NCBI RefSeq assembly: GCF_016920785.2 | Contig: NW_024609879.1 | Location: 17,304,078 to 17,368,077, forward strand | From: Ixodes scapularis | Taxonomy: Eukaryota; Arthropoda; Arachnida; Ixodida; Ixodidae | DNA: 64,000 bases | Direction: 5' to 3' | Part shown: positions 32,101 through 43,075 of the stretch, in pieces | Layout of the letters: each line of letters starts with the position of its first letter | Position numbering within the stretch: position 1 is the first letter of the stretch | Position numbers and translations under genes: made by a program | The notes under the pieces: model-generated | The model's database searches: none | Told to the model about the DNA's origin: nothing | The model's input: only the letters and a program-made list of their open reading frames with translations

Positions 32101-32510
32101 GGAGGCGGTTGATCTGCAAGTGCAACACCGCGTTCGGCTTTGGCTAGCACACGGCGTTCGTAAAATGGCGTCAGCCGTTGCTGGCTTCACGCGGCGGTAC
32201 CGTGCCTGCTTCTATTCATTCGGCGTTCGTTGCCATGGTGACGGCGAGGAAAGCAGACGAACTTTATGTTGCGGAAGAACGCTGCGGCGCAGCGATGCCA
32301 TGTGCGTTCTAAGGCTCTTCCCGCATGCTTTTCAATGGGCGGAAGGCGAACAAAAAGAGTTTAAAATAAGAACTTAACGCAGAAGGCTGCATTTCTCCAG
32401 CGCCTCATAATTTGACGAGCCTTGCACGAAAAGCATGTTTTTAGACCGGAGTTTGGAGATAGTTTTTTTTACAACAACATGGGTCTAAAGTATCAATGTG
32501 CCGGTTCTGC

Positions 32511-32900
32511 AGCACTTAGGGTGCGCTAGACCACTCGGCCACCGATCCCCAGGGATCGAGCCCAGGATCTCTGGGTTCTGCAGCACGAGCTTTCGTTCCT
32601 CGTGCTCCGAGCTGGTGTGCGCTAGACCACTCGGCCACCGATCCCCGGGGGATCCCTAGGTTCTGCAGCACTTAGTGTGCGCTAGACCACTCGGCCACCG
32701 ATCCCCCGGGATCGAGCCCAGGATCTCTGGGTTCTGCAGCACGAGCTTTCGCTCCACGTGCTCCGAGCTGGTGTGCGCTAGACCACTCGGCCACCAATCC
32801 CCCGGGATCGAGCCCAGGATCTCTGGGTTCTGCAGCGCGAGCTTTTGCTCCACGTGCTGCGAGCTGGTGTGCGCTAGACCACTCGGCCACCGATCCCCCT
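32511..32900 (-). repeat. tRNA-like tandem array, right half
   Basis: Five units, two of them short (32515-32548 and 32660-32702), in the same orientation as 18950-19335. On the minus strand each full unit has TGGCCGAGTGGTCTAGCGCA (A box) and, downstream, GGCTCGATCCC (B-box-like). Continuity with the left half shows the Merlin-like element landed inside one array. Confidence 0.7.
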
Positions 32901-34518
32901 GTAAATAAGCAAGAAGGGGGCATCAACCCATGTTGTAAATATTGGTAGTAATGAAGCAAAAACGTTTCAATATAGTTGATAGTTCATCGGCTGTCTATTG
33001 ACCCCGTAAGTGTGACGTCACCGCTCCAAAGAAACCGTGGCTAGAGACGTTGTGATGGACGAAAATATGGAACTGGATTGCGCTCCGAAAGGGCGATCGG
33101 TCAAAAATCGGATGTGGAATTCAAACGGCTCAAAAGTGGGTATAGGAATCCTAGATGTCTTTCTTGCCACCACAAAAGTTTGCCCTGAATCGGCTGTTTC
33201 AGAAATATTCGCGACAATTTCCGGTCCTCGAGACGTCTCGAGGTGCTTGTTGCAAACGACGAACGCATGACGAACGCACACGATATGACTGAACTATACC
33301 GTCCGCAACAGTATGAATCGTTTGCACATTGATACGAGTTTGAATTTGTATCTATTTGGAACATATGGTAGGCCTAAGAAAACTAATCACATTCATAACG
33401 ATTTGTATTTCCGTGCGTTACGGGATACTGTCTGACGAAAATCATCACACGCATGAATATCTGCTAAATATACAGTAATAAAGGCGTCTCTTTATAACTG
33501 GATTTCAAAGCGGCGCCGGGCCCTCTTTTTGATTTTGCAGTCGACGTGCATTGTAATGAAGGAGAAATTATTTTGACTCTAACATGAGCGGTTCGAGACC
33601 ACAAGCTTTATTTTTCAGGCCAGTAGTATGCGTGTGTGTGTGTTTCGCACCTTACTTGTGATCATCAGACTGACAAAGAAATGTTATTTTAGTTTTAAGT
33701 AAGAACCCAGGCCAGAGTGTAAAAGATAAGAATGTCAGAATGGCTTTGCCCAATCAGTCTCGCCCTAGCTCATTAAAGAACATCCTAGGTCGAATGTTTA
33801 ATGTGCCGACTGTAGCGCGGATGTGTCGACTCACAGCCAGCTGTCACGCCGACGCGTCCTCGCGCTGCTGGCGCTGTCGACGCTCATCTTTTTTTTTGTT
33901 CTTTCTAGGCACAAGTTTGCCGCTTAAATCGTTATTTTTTGTTTCACGCTTGTCAATCTGGTTCTTACTCCGACAATTAATATCACTTACAGGCAGTTCG
34001 CTTGATTACACAAAGGTGCAGTGAAGCGGCTGTGGTGTCACAAATCCTTGAAAAGTGTTCTGGCCTGCATTTCGACCTTAATACAGTTCATATGGTCATC
34101 GTACGTTACTCGGCCAATTCGTCTTCAGTTTTTTTACCATCGCAAATATGGGGAAAGCGAGCGTCATAGGAAGGTGTTCGCACACCTCTAGTGTCGATCG
34201 AAACAGTGCTCGGGTACTCTTCGCTTCAAAACACCCCAAAGAATGTTTACCCCGAGAGTAGAAGTTTCGTTGATTTTCACCAGTCTCATTGAACGCTGTC
34301 GCGTACTTTCTGAGAAATAACCACTGAACCCGCGAACCTATTGCGTCGTTTACTAGCAAGTCAAAACAGGTTGGAACATTTTATCAGATGATTTTTTTCC
34401 TAATAAATTCAGTTGAGAGTGCGCCCTGTGTCGTTGTCAATCTACTCTTTGTCCATGTTTTTTTGGCGCTTATTTTCCCATGATTTATGGCACTGAGATG
34501 ATAAAGAGTGTCTTTGCA
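32901..34518. other. Unassigned sequence
   Basis: No recognisable gene or element. A short (GT)n lies near 33630-33642; ORFs are under 95 codons with no domain features. Confidence 0.4.
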
Positions 34519-34521
34519 CTA

Positions 34522-35931
34522 GTGAAAAATACACAAGGCCATGGGCTGGTGTGACTTGATGTGACGCCAGACTTTTTCACAGATGTGATTTGGGACATTT
34601 TCACACCAGCAATCTGGTGTGCTGGTGTGACACCAGCAATTTCGTGTTTGGTATGACACCAGCAATCCGGTGTTCTGGGGTGACATTGGGTTTTGTTGTG
34701 GTGTGATACCAGAGCACCTGTTGACTGGGTGTTTCTTTACTCACAAAAACGGTGCAATGACAAGCTTGACAACAACGCTGCTGTCATAATTACTTTATTC
34801 AAAATGCAAAAAAGCACAGCAGTAAAACTTCGGAAGCTTCACTGTCGCAGAGAGTTGGTCGTGATCAACCGAAGCTTGTCCGGAGCGACTGCCCTGCGTC
34901 GAAGGACCGGACGCCTTGTCGTTCAGCAATTCTTGGCCTTTCAGCTTGCGGTTGACTCGTGTCTTTAGTTACGCTGATCCGTTCCGCGTACGCCTCAGCG
35001 CCAGTTATCTACTCCTCTAAGGCATCATACTCGACAGATGGCGCGCTTTCCTTGTCCAGCTCTTTCACGGATGCCTCCTTAAGTTGAAGAATACCAAATG
35101 TTTATTCAAGCTCACCGACGTCGGTTGGATCCGTGGCCAGCAGGACGCTAATCTCGTTGATGATCTTTATTGTGGCGGCTCGCTGGGTAGTCTTTCTTCG
35201 CTTCAGAATGTCGACGCCCTCCTGGCTCGTAGTAGGCATGATCTGGCCGTTAATTTAAGGGTTTGGGCACCAAAAACTGTAATAATTACTGGCTTTCTTT
35301 GTTGCTTTGCTAACAGACCAAGCTCGTCGGAAGTCAGGAAAGCGCACCAACACACATCTTTTCGGATTCGACTCACAGAGAAGGCTCCTTTATTTTCAAA
35401 AACTTCAACAAGAATACTGGCGGAAAGGAAAGGGGAAACCCCCGAAGAGGCGAGCGCCCCAAGGTGCTCAAGGCCGCCCGGGAAAGTGCTGGGGACGCTG
35501 GGGACACTTCTTGAGCACAAAGGAGTCCGCCGCGGGGTCTCCGCGACCACGAAGACGGTAGAAAACGAGGCACCACGTCGAGGGAAGGGACGTCACACAA
35601 ACTAATCAAAAACACGCTCGCGGACGGGGGGAAAAGTAGACAAAAATACAACCCTGGTGTCACATCAAACTGCGTGGTGTGCACACCAGGCTGCCTGGTG
35701 GGCACATGAGCCCGTGTGGTGTGGCGCCACACTTTCTTGGTGTGCCCACCAGGCTGGCGTGGGGGTACACCAGCATTTCTGGTGGGCACACCACGCTGGT
35801 GTGCTCATTGCTGGAGGGCACACCAAGCTGTTGTGCTCGATACACCAGCATTGCTGCTGGATACAAAGATCTTCTGGTGTCACACCAGGATTTTCTGATG
35901 TCACACCAGGAATGTCTGGTGTAATTTTCAT
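34522..35931. mobile_element. TA-flanked DNA element with ACACCAG/CTGGTGT motif arrays
   Basis: Ends GTGAAAAATACAC (left) and GTGTAATTTTCAT (right) form an imperfect inverted repeat flanked by TA (34520-34521, 35932-35933). Both terminal zones (34545-34735 and 35650-35925) are dense in CTGGTGT and ACACCAG, often joined as palindromes such as CTGGTGTGACACCAG. The middle has an ORF (35084-35605, 173 codons) without recognisable domains. Probably non-autonomous; superfamily unknown. Confidence 0.65.
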
Positions 35932-35934
35932 TAG

Positions 35935-36675
35935 GGCGTGATTAGGTATAAAGAAGACACAATGCTTACACAAATTCATTTACTTTTTATCTGGCAATTT
36001 ATATCCTCTCGTGGAGCCCTTATGGATTTGTTTATTACAATGGCCTTAGCAACGGTTCATTTGGAGCGGAGCGCCATGTTGTGACGTCATCGCTAAAGGG
36101 GTCAATTCGTGTGTGTATTAGTGTACAGCTGGATGCATCCAAGGACTCTGAAGTATTGATAGCAGGGTGGTTAATTGAAAATCGAACATGCGTGTCGGGT
36201 TGGTAGTTCGACTTGTTATAAGACGTGATATAGTATAGTCCCACTTTGCAATAAACAAAGCCAATTTTCGAAATTTTCTAGAAAATTGTTGCTCTCCACC
36301 AAAACTTTTAAGTGTAGCAATGTGAAAACTTACGTTGAGGCCTCTTGATTTTTCATGCTCTCTGAAAAGTTTGGCGCACAAAGCCCTTTTTGCGCCCTTC
36401 CAAACGCTCGGCTGCCTATTAAAAGGTGTGTATAGCACAGCTCCTCTAGAGGTCCGCAAGGTGGGGTGAACTTAAATGGCGAGTTTGTAATTCTTAAGAC
36501 TTCTTAAAGCTAGATGAAATGTTGAGGGACGCCATGATGTTGCAAGAGTAGAGCTAAGCAGTTTATGAAATAACCATCGTACTATTTGCATCATTTTTTA
36601 ACTCACTATAAATATTTTAATATAGATCGATGGAGCTCTGAGTAACAAGTCGGACGAACAAAAGAATAGTAAACG
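35935..36675. other. Unassigned sequence
   Basis: Nothing recognised; short ORFs only. Confidence 0.4.
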
Positions 36676-36860
36676 CCTGGGCCGTCTTGCTAGAAACAGC
36701 GTCTCAGCTGAGATGGGGGAAAAGAAAGCACTGTCAAAGCCAGCGTACGAGCTGAATGGGACTCAAACCTCGACTCAAGACGCTCGCACGTCCCAGCCTT
36801 CACAGTGCTTTCTTTCACCCAATCTCAGCTGAGACACTGATTCCAGCAAGCCGGCCCCGG
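36676..36860. mobile_element. Small foldback (MITE-like) element
   Basis: Inverted arms about 36676-36733 and 36798-36860 share GTCTCAGCTGAGAT, GAAAGCACTGT and GCC(G/T)(G/T)CTTGCT-type blocks. The centre, read on the minus strand, holds GGTTTGAGTCCC, which resembles a tRNA B box. No target duplication was assigned. Confidence 0.6.
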
Positions 36861-36864
36861 TGTC

Positions 36865-37555
36865 TTACCTGCGGATCTATTTATTTTAGAAGGCAGTACT
36901 AAGTTTTTTACATACAAAATAACAAAAAAAAATAATTCAATAGAAAAGAAAGTTTATAATATGGAAAAGTAAACATTAAAAAAAGTCGGTAGGCCTTTCC
37001 GAGATTTTATACTTGAAGAGCAACTGAGCCGATTAATGGAATAGTTAATTTAAGGGCGGCAATTAATAATCAAGCTATGTTTTATTTTGATATTCATTAT
37101 TGACAAACGTAAGAGAGAGCTTAGAGCCTCTGAAACCCTTCACCTGAATGCAAACCCCGGCTTCTGTCACTTTCTGAAGCGTGTGGCCAGGCCCCTCCGT
37201 GGAATCCCTTTGCCCAGTCCTTCGCCCAGCCCTCTGCCCTGTCCACTATTGAGCCTTCCGCCGACTCTACCCCCGAGTCTACCTAGGCCCCCCTGGTTGC
37301 ACAACTTTTTAAATATTTTTATTCGCTTTAAATAAATTATGAACCGTCAAATGTTATGAACAATTCATTTGCATGCTTTAATAATTTCTAAAGTGTCCAA
37401 ATATAGTGAAATTGCTGCATTTATTAGATTTTAGTATCAGAAAGAAAACAGTGCTTGGGGGAAAAGGGAGAGGGACTTGCTTGGTTCTCTGAAGGGGTTT
37501 TGTGACGCTGGTTAGAAAGGTGGCTGAAAAATGGCATTCAAAAATGGCATAGACA
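36865..37555. other. Unassigned AT-rich sequence
   Basis: AT-rich; the 82-codon ORF at 37087-37335 ends in a Pro/Ser-rich low-complexity stretch and is probably chance. Confidence 0.4.
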
Positions 37556-37559
37556 ATGT

Positions 37560-38130
37560 ATGCAAAAAATAGCCAGTGTATTAAACTGGATGCCAATATT
37601 GGAATAACCAATATTGAAGCCAATTTTGTGTAAGGCGCTCGATACCAATGTTGGTTCAGCCAACGGTGAAACCCCTATGCCAATAGACGCTTTACACACG
37701 CGCCCAATTACAGCCGCCATTGCTGACCTTCTCTTGTCTTACCGAGATGCCGAGCAACTGAAATGGTAGTTGACGATCCACTACAAAGGCCGATGCTTTA
37801 GAAAAAGACACAGTTGAATCTAATGTGGCAATAACCTGGCCTGCTATGGTAATGATGAAGTGAAATAAACGAAATAAGAGGAAAGAAAAACTGAAGGTCC
37901 ATGCACAGCTGCTGCAAAGCGTCTATATTGGATAAAAAAGCGCAAACCACGTTGATCCAACGTGGGCTAGAACATTGGCAAACCAGTGGTCCGACACTAG
38001 CAACAATGTTGGACCACCATGGGATCGGGTGGCGTTTTCGAAAAGGCCAACGTCAGACCAATATTGGAACCATTTTTTGCCAACGTTGGGCCAACGGGTG
38101 TCCAACATTGGTGTGTTGCCTGGGCAGTCG
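37560..38130. repeat. CCAAYRTTGG palindrome cluster
   Basis: CCAATATTGG, CCAACGTTGG, CCAATGTTGG, CCAACATTGG and half-sites occur in two groups, 37595-37690 and 37945-38125. The arrangement resembles the subterminal motif arrays of the elements at 15391 and 34522, but I could not fix the element ends. Confidence 0.5.
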
Positions 38131-38134
38131 CTGT

Positions 38135-41085
38135 TCTTGTATGGTGCCATGTGTAGGGAAGAAAACCAGGAGCTGGATGAAGGCCCAACGTAGCCCAGCT
38201 CGAGCATGTGCTCAAATTCCTGCTTCGCTATTGGGAGGCGATATATGGTGCGAGGCGTACACTCTCAACAAAAGGGTTGTCGTAGGGTACTACACTTGGG
38301 GTAGTCGGAAGCCGTCACAGGTATCGCTACCCCCCCTTCCTTATACTAACAACCCCATGGGCAGTCACACGGCACGCAATTGCAGGTAATCACAGTGAGC
38401 ACCCCCAAAAGCAACATGGCGGCTGGCAAGCGACAGTGAAGCAATACGAGTAAGGCCTAGCGAGCTGGACTGCTTTTTGCTAAAATACGATTCTCAAGTG
38501 CGTACGCCCGTTCGCTGCCTTCCGTGCGCAGAAAGCACTCTGAAACGCGCCTCGAAGCACCGGCACCGCACCTAATACGAATAGGGGCGACGATGTGAGG
38601 GGGGGGGGGGGGGGGGGAGGGGGAGTTTGTCCGCGAGGGGTTTGTCCGCGATTGCTTTCGCGAGGCCGGCTGCATTTACTTCGCGGCCAGAAAACATTCA
38701 AAGAAGAAAACAAAATAGCGACAAATAGAATGATGTCTTTATTGAACAGAGCATCCGCTTGCTGTGCTTGCCGCAAGTGATCCGGCGTTTTCGGTTGACA
38801 GCGGCGAGGCGAAGCATCACCGATTTAAGCGGCGTCGGTTCCGATCGTTCAACGCTCCTGCTCACCTGTTAGCATTCGTTATCCACTTTCAAGTCCCTGG
38901 TAATCCTCATCGCGTCTGTGCACGCACTTGGCGCTATTCACCGCACGGAACACCCATTCAACTGGCTATGGGACTGATCCCATTTGGACGAGAGGCCGAG
39001 AACCGAACCAGACCGAACCCTTTGTGGCTGCTACGTGGAGCCATGGAACGCCTCCATGTTTTTCACTCAAATAAGTAGACACATAAACGCGCGACTCCTT
39101 GAATTGGGCGGCGCCACGCGCCACCTAACGGACAGCGCTCAAACTAAAGAAAAAAAGAAACCAGCAACTCTTGCTCTGAGCGCCTCGCCAGACAATGCCG
39201 TATGTACATATCCCACGCCACACTTCACTCATACTCGACATACAGACATCACAGCATTTTTTACATCAACGCATTCAGAAACAGCACAAGATACATCACA
39301 TATTGACACTCTACATTCCTATACACACGTCTAGCGACACCACCAGCTTATATGCTGCTGTATTTTATGTGACCGATTAGGATGGCGACCACTGTCATAT
39401 TTTGCATAAATACGAAAAGTCTGTGCAAGATTTAGCCGTATATATTCTTTTCCTCTACTGCCCTTAGGAAAGCGCTCGTATCTCTAAAGTAGGGCCATTG
39501 CAAAAGTGAACTGCAGGTTATAAATAAATTTGAATAGTTGCTACACGTCACATTTTAAACAGTTTCGTTTTCTCGCTTGCCTACACTTCAAGTATACAGA
39601 AGCCTGTTTAATTAATTGTATTAATTATCGAAACCAATTTCTGCAATCACAAATTTCTGAACACACTGATGCATTTTCTTTTCTCTTTTTACATATCCAG
39701 ACTGACTTTAGCGGCGGTTGGGTACAGGTTGAGTACACTGAGCACGCGCAGGTGATTTTAGCGAAGCCCATCCGCCGGTCCTCCCCGAAGCGTTATTTCA
39801 GTTTTCTTCTTTTCGATAAATATCCGTTCTATGCGCTCGCGCTCGCGCCAAGAGGACAGTGCAGAATTGCTGCTTTCGGGCCCGTGCCTTCACCTGCAAC
39901 GAACGCGAAATACGTGTGCTAAATTATCTAAATCCTGGTTGAGACAGTAGTGTTTGACTGCGTGCGTCTGACTGCGTTGCGGCAGCAAGAAATCAGGACA
40001 TCCCTGCTGCTTATATCGCGTGCCAAGATGATTCCTTGAATTGGATTCCACGCTTGATACGAAGCACAAACGTGCCGGTGAGTGGCTTTCGGTTCTCGAC
40101 GCAACGCTGTCAAACACTAGTGTCTGAGCCGGCCTTGTTTGAAGCATTTTTTTATCGAGCATGCTCGATGAAATGTGCCAAATGAACCAGAGAAGGCGAA
40201 TCATGTACCTCGAGACAGAGAAATAGTGAAATACACGGACATGATCCCAGATATCTGTGTACGTTCGTCCTGTCCGGCCTCAGTCGTGGTGTTCAATGCT
40301 TCATACTTCACTGCACTTGAAAGCAAAAAAATTGGGTACGACAGGCGCGCAAGTTCGGTGGAACCGAGGAGGCCAGTTGCAACCGATCTGCACGCAGAAC
40401 TGACCGATCACACCTTTATTGAGAGCACGCTCTTTACTGAACCGCACAATAAAAGACGACGAGAGTATCTCGTCCGGCGAACATTCAACTCACGCCTGTG
40501 CGTAGCTTCCTGTGCTTTTCTAGAGATTTGGGTAAATTCCTCGAGCACGACGCCAGCTGCCAGCTGTTTACTGCTGTACATGGTAAAACCCGCGACGGAA
40601 CCAAAAAGGACAACCGCGATACTTTCTATCTACCTCGGGTTTTAGCAGGTGCCTACCAAGGTTGCCTGTACTTGTTTGTTTTCTGCCAGTTTAGGTGAAC
40701 TGAGGCACACGCTTGTTTCGACCGGTTCAAATTTGAATAAATGATAACCAACGCACAGAGAAAACAAGTTTCAAGTACTTTTTGAGATTTTTGAAGTGAC
40801 TTTTACTATTGAACGACTGCATGCACTTGAATGTTCAATTCAAGAGTTTATAAAACGTGACCAGCCGAATGCAGCTAACGGAGTTCCCGGTTGGGCCGAT
40901 TGGGGCGCCGCGTCGCTGGCTTCTCTCTCGTACGTCCACCCAAAGAGCAGATTCGTTGGTCTAGCCAACAGTCTCACGCCAGACTGTTTCGCCGCTGTAC
41001 TTTTGAGCGCTGGCGTCGTGAATAGGATCTTCGCTACCAAAACCGAAGCACTCTGGGCTCTTCCGACCAATCACCAACCTTCAGT
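38135..41085. other. Unassigned sequence
   Basis: No domain recognised. ORFs at 38764-39078, 39530-39922, 40175-40645 and 40796-41089 are 97-156 codons and have no family signature. No long inverted repeat was noticed. Confidence 0.4.
38599..38617. repeat. Poly-G run (19 G)
   Basis: Uninterrupted run of 19 G, followed by AGG and a further short G run. Confidence 0.9.
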
Positions 41086-41668
41086 GTGAGGGCAAACCAA
41101 CGAGGTAGAGGGGCTTAGAGCAATAAACCGGGGTTCCGGTCTGCACTGGAAAGTGACCCCCATAAGGCGGCTGCCATTGTACGCAAATTTGACCACTCGT
41201 CACATGACCAAACCAAATCCGTGACGTCACAGGAAAGATGGCAGCGCCCATGCAGCGGCTGGCCCCAGCTGGGTCGGAGCTTGTCGGATGCTTTGTTGGT
41301 TGTCGTTCGTCTCGGCGAGTTGATTTCAGACGCGGACGCCGTCATATGAGGCCGTTCGACAGCGACTTCAGTGTTCAGCGTGGTGTCTGACGTAGGTACG
41401 AGGTGAAAATACGGAGGAACGGTGTGCATTTCGCTGGTGACCGACGGCGATATTGCCACGGAAGAGACAATCTGCCCTACGTTGCTCCCACCTCGGATTG
41501 ATTCCGTTTCTGTGCTCTCGTTGACCATCGGAACCTTCGAGATCTGCAATAAAGCGTGTGCAATATATTTGGATACACAGTTTAGCGACGGAAATTGCGT
41601 GAGTCGTGCTTGGCAGTGTGCAATCGTGGTGCCGCTTCTTTCAAATGCCCGAAGGCTCACTTTAGTTG

Positions 41669-41902
41669 TGCGGTGCCCCGGAGAGCTGCCTTGAAGCTGG
41701 TAGTTGCCGTGCCGTGCTAAATGATGCTGTGCTGCTTCCCAAATTGTTCCGGCGTAGACGTGCACTTTCACGGAGCACAGGTGTGCGGCGCGCCGAAGAG
41801 CTGCCTTCAAGCTGGTAGTTCCTGTGCCGTGCTTTAGGTGATGCTGTGCTGCCTACTAAATTGTTCTGGCGTAGACGTGCACCTTTACGGAGCACAGGTG
41901 TT
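41669..41902 (+). repeat. 115-bp tandem duplication with possible THAP-like start
   Basis: Units about 41669-41783 and 41784-41902. In the first unit one frame (from 41720) gives MMLCCFPNCSGVDVH, with the C-C-x-P-N-C spacing seen at the start of many THAP domains. In the second unit the corresponding frame starts near 41838 with MMLCCLLNCSGVDVH. The rest of the THAP signature is not clear, so the domain call is tentative. Confidence 0.5.
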
Positions 41903-42269
41903 GCAGTTGGTATACCAAAGTTTCATCAACACTCGTTACGCGAATTGCAAGCTGTATGGACATATCATTGCGCGAGTTACCGACCCAGTCCACTCATTCA
42001 CGCCGCTTTGCGAAGAGTCTGCAGCAGCTCATTACCAGAAAAGTGGTCTCGCATCGATTTCAGTTCAGCCCGTCCACCGCAATCGCCAGACCCCGAAGGA
42101 GAGGATTTATTCGGACAGAATGACACTAAAGCAGTGCAGCTTCTTTAGTGGTCAGGATAGACCCTTTCTGTCTGTTTTGTTATATTGTCACGGATGCTTC
42201 CACCATTCCTATTTTCTATCAATATTTACTACTCTGGAAAGTTCCAGGCCATGCTCAGCTGTCATTGTA

Positions 42270-43075
42270 TGTTCTGGTGGAGGTGCTGCACACTTTACCC
42301 ATAGCCCTTCACTCTGTGTGTACCCTGGCGGCTCCTCAGCCGAGTTGCCCGATAACAAAACATGAGTGGCACATTATCCCGAGTCTTAAACCCCCGGCGA
42401 GTCGTGAACCAAGTCCTATCCCGAGCCCAGCAGAAAAACCGCAAGACAAGCGAGTACCACAAGGACGAAACTCGGAAATACACCACGAAGAACTTGAAAT
42501 CCAAGCCAGTCGCTGCTACCAGCAAGAACCATGGGAACTAGGTCTTTTGCCAGAAAAAACCAAAGCTTGCTAAGCCAACAATGACAAACCTGTAGCAGCA
42601 AACCACGTCCGCTCCCGCCATTGTTTGCCTGCCCGTCGCACCTCACACTTTGATGCCCTTTCACGCAAGGTGCATAACACGTCGAGGGCTGGATTGAACA
42701 ATATGACCGTGTCACCCGCCACAGTGGGTAGATGGACGACCAGCTCCTGCAGAACCTATACTTCTCGTGGAAGAAACTGCGAGGCACTGGTTTGAGAACC
42801 ACGAATCCTCCTTAACGTCATGGGAAGTTTGCAAAATCGAGCTGAAGTGCATGTTCATCAGCCAACATTGACAAGAGAGAGCCGAATTCCTGATTCTGTC
42901 CAGGACACGGCCCCAACGAGAGCGTCACCACCTTCGTGGAGGATGTTTTGCTTCTGATCGAGCACCCACGCCAACCCTGCAGATGCTACAGAAGACAAGA
43001 ATCTAAGAATCCCATGTTCCTCATGTGAGGGACAACACCTTCAGTAGCCTTGTCCGCAACCCCACGACAACAGTA
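42270..43075 (+). pseudogene. Ty3/gypsy remnant 3, 5' part (PBS-like site and gag)
   Basis: TGGTGGAGGTGC near 42279 resembles the primer-binding site of the intact element. Downstream, fragments in several frames follow the intact gag collinearly: pieces near 42600-42700 match its VVVLPVAPRTPTPFH region, the 42770-42800 segment matches ARHWFENHE, and LVRNP lies just before 43075. Many frameshifts. It is cut at 43075 by TA-element copy B and resumes at 45919. Confidence 0.7.

Larger units (their letters stand above)
19344..32502. mobile_element. Merlin-like giant inverted-repeat element (composite, contains nested insertions)
   Basis: Outer ends are inverted (GGCAGTTTGATACTTTAGACC at the left; mirror ending GTATCAATGTGCC at the right) and flanked by an 8-bp near-perfect duplication, GGTTTTGC (19336-19343) and GGTTCTGC (32503-32510). 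Arms 19344-21953 and 22580-32502 are collinear inverted copies of about 2.6 kb once the 7.3-kb hAT-like insertion in the right arm is set aside. A centre of about 0.6 kb (21954-22579) carries its own inverted repeat (about 21961-22107). Each arm encodes a broken Merlin-type transposase. Ends beginning GG and 8-9 bp duplications fit Merlin, but arms of this length are atypical. Two head-to-head copies plus flanking sequence is the alternative. Confidence 0.7.

Noticed and set aside
34545..35925. CRISPR-like or other regularly spaced repeats (ACACCAG/CTGGTGT)
   Set aside because: Units are short palindromic motifs with irregular spacing, no unique spacers and no cas genes; they fit subterminal motifs of a DNA transposon.
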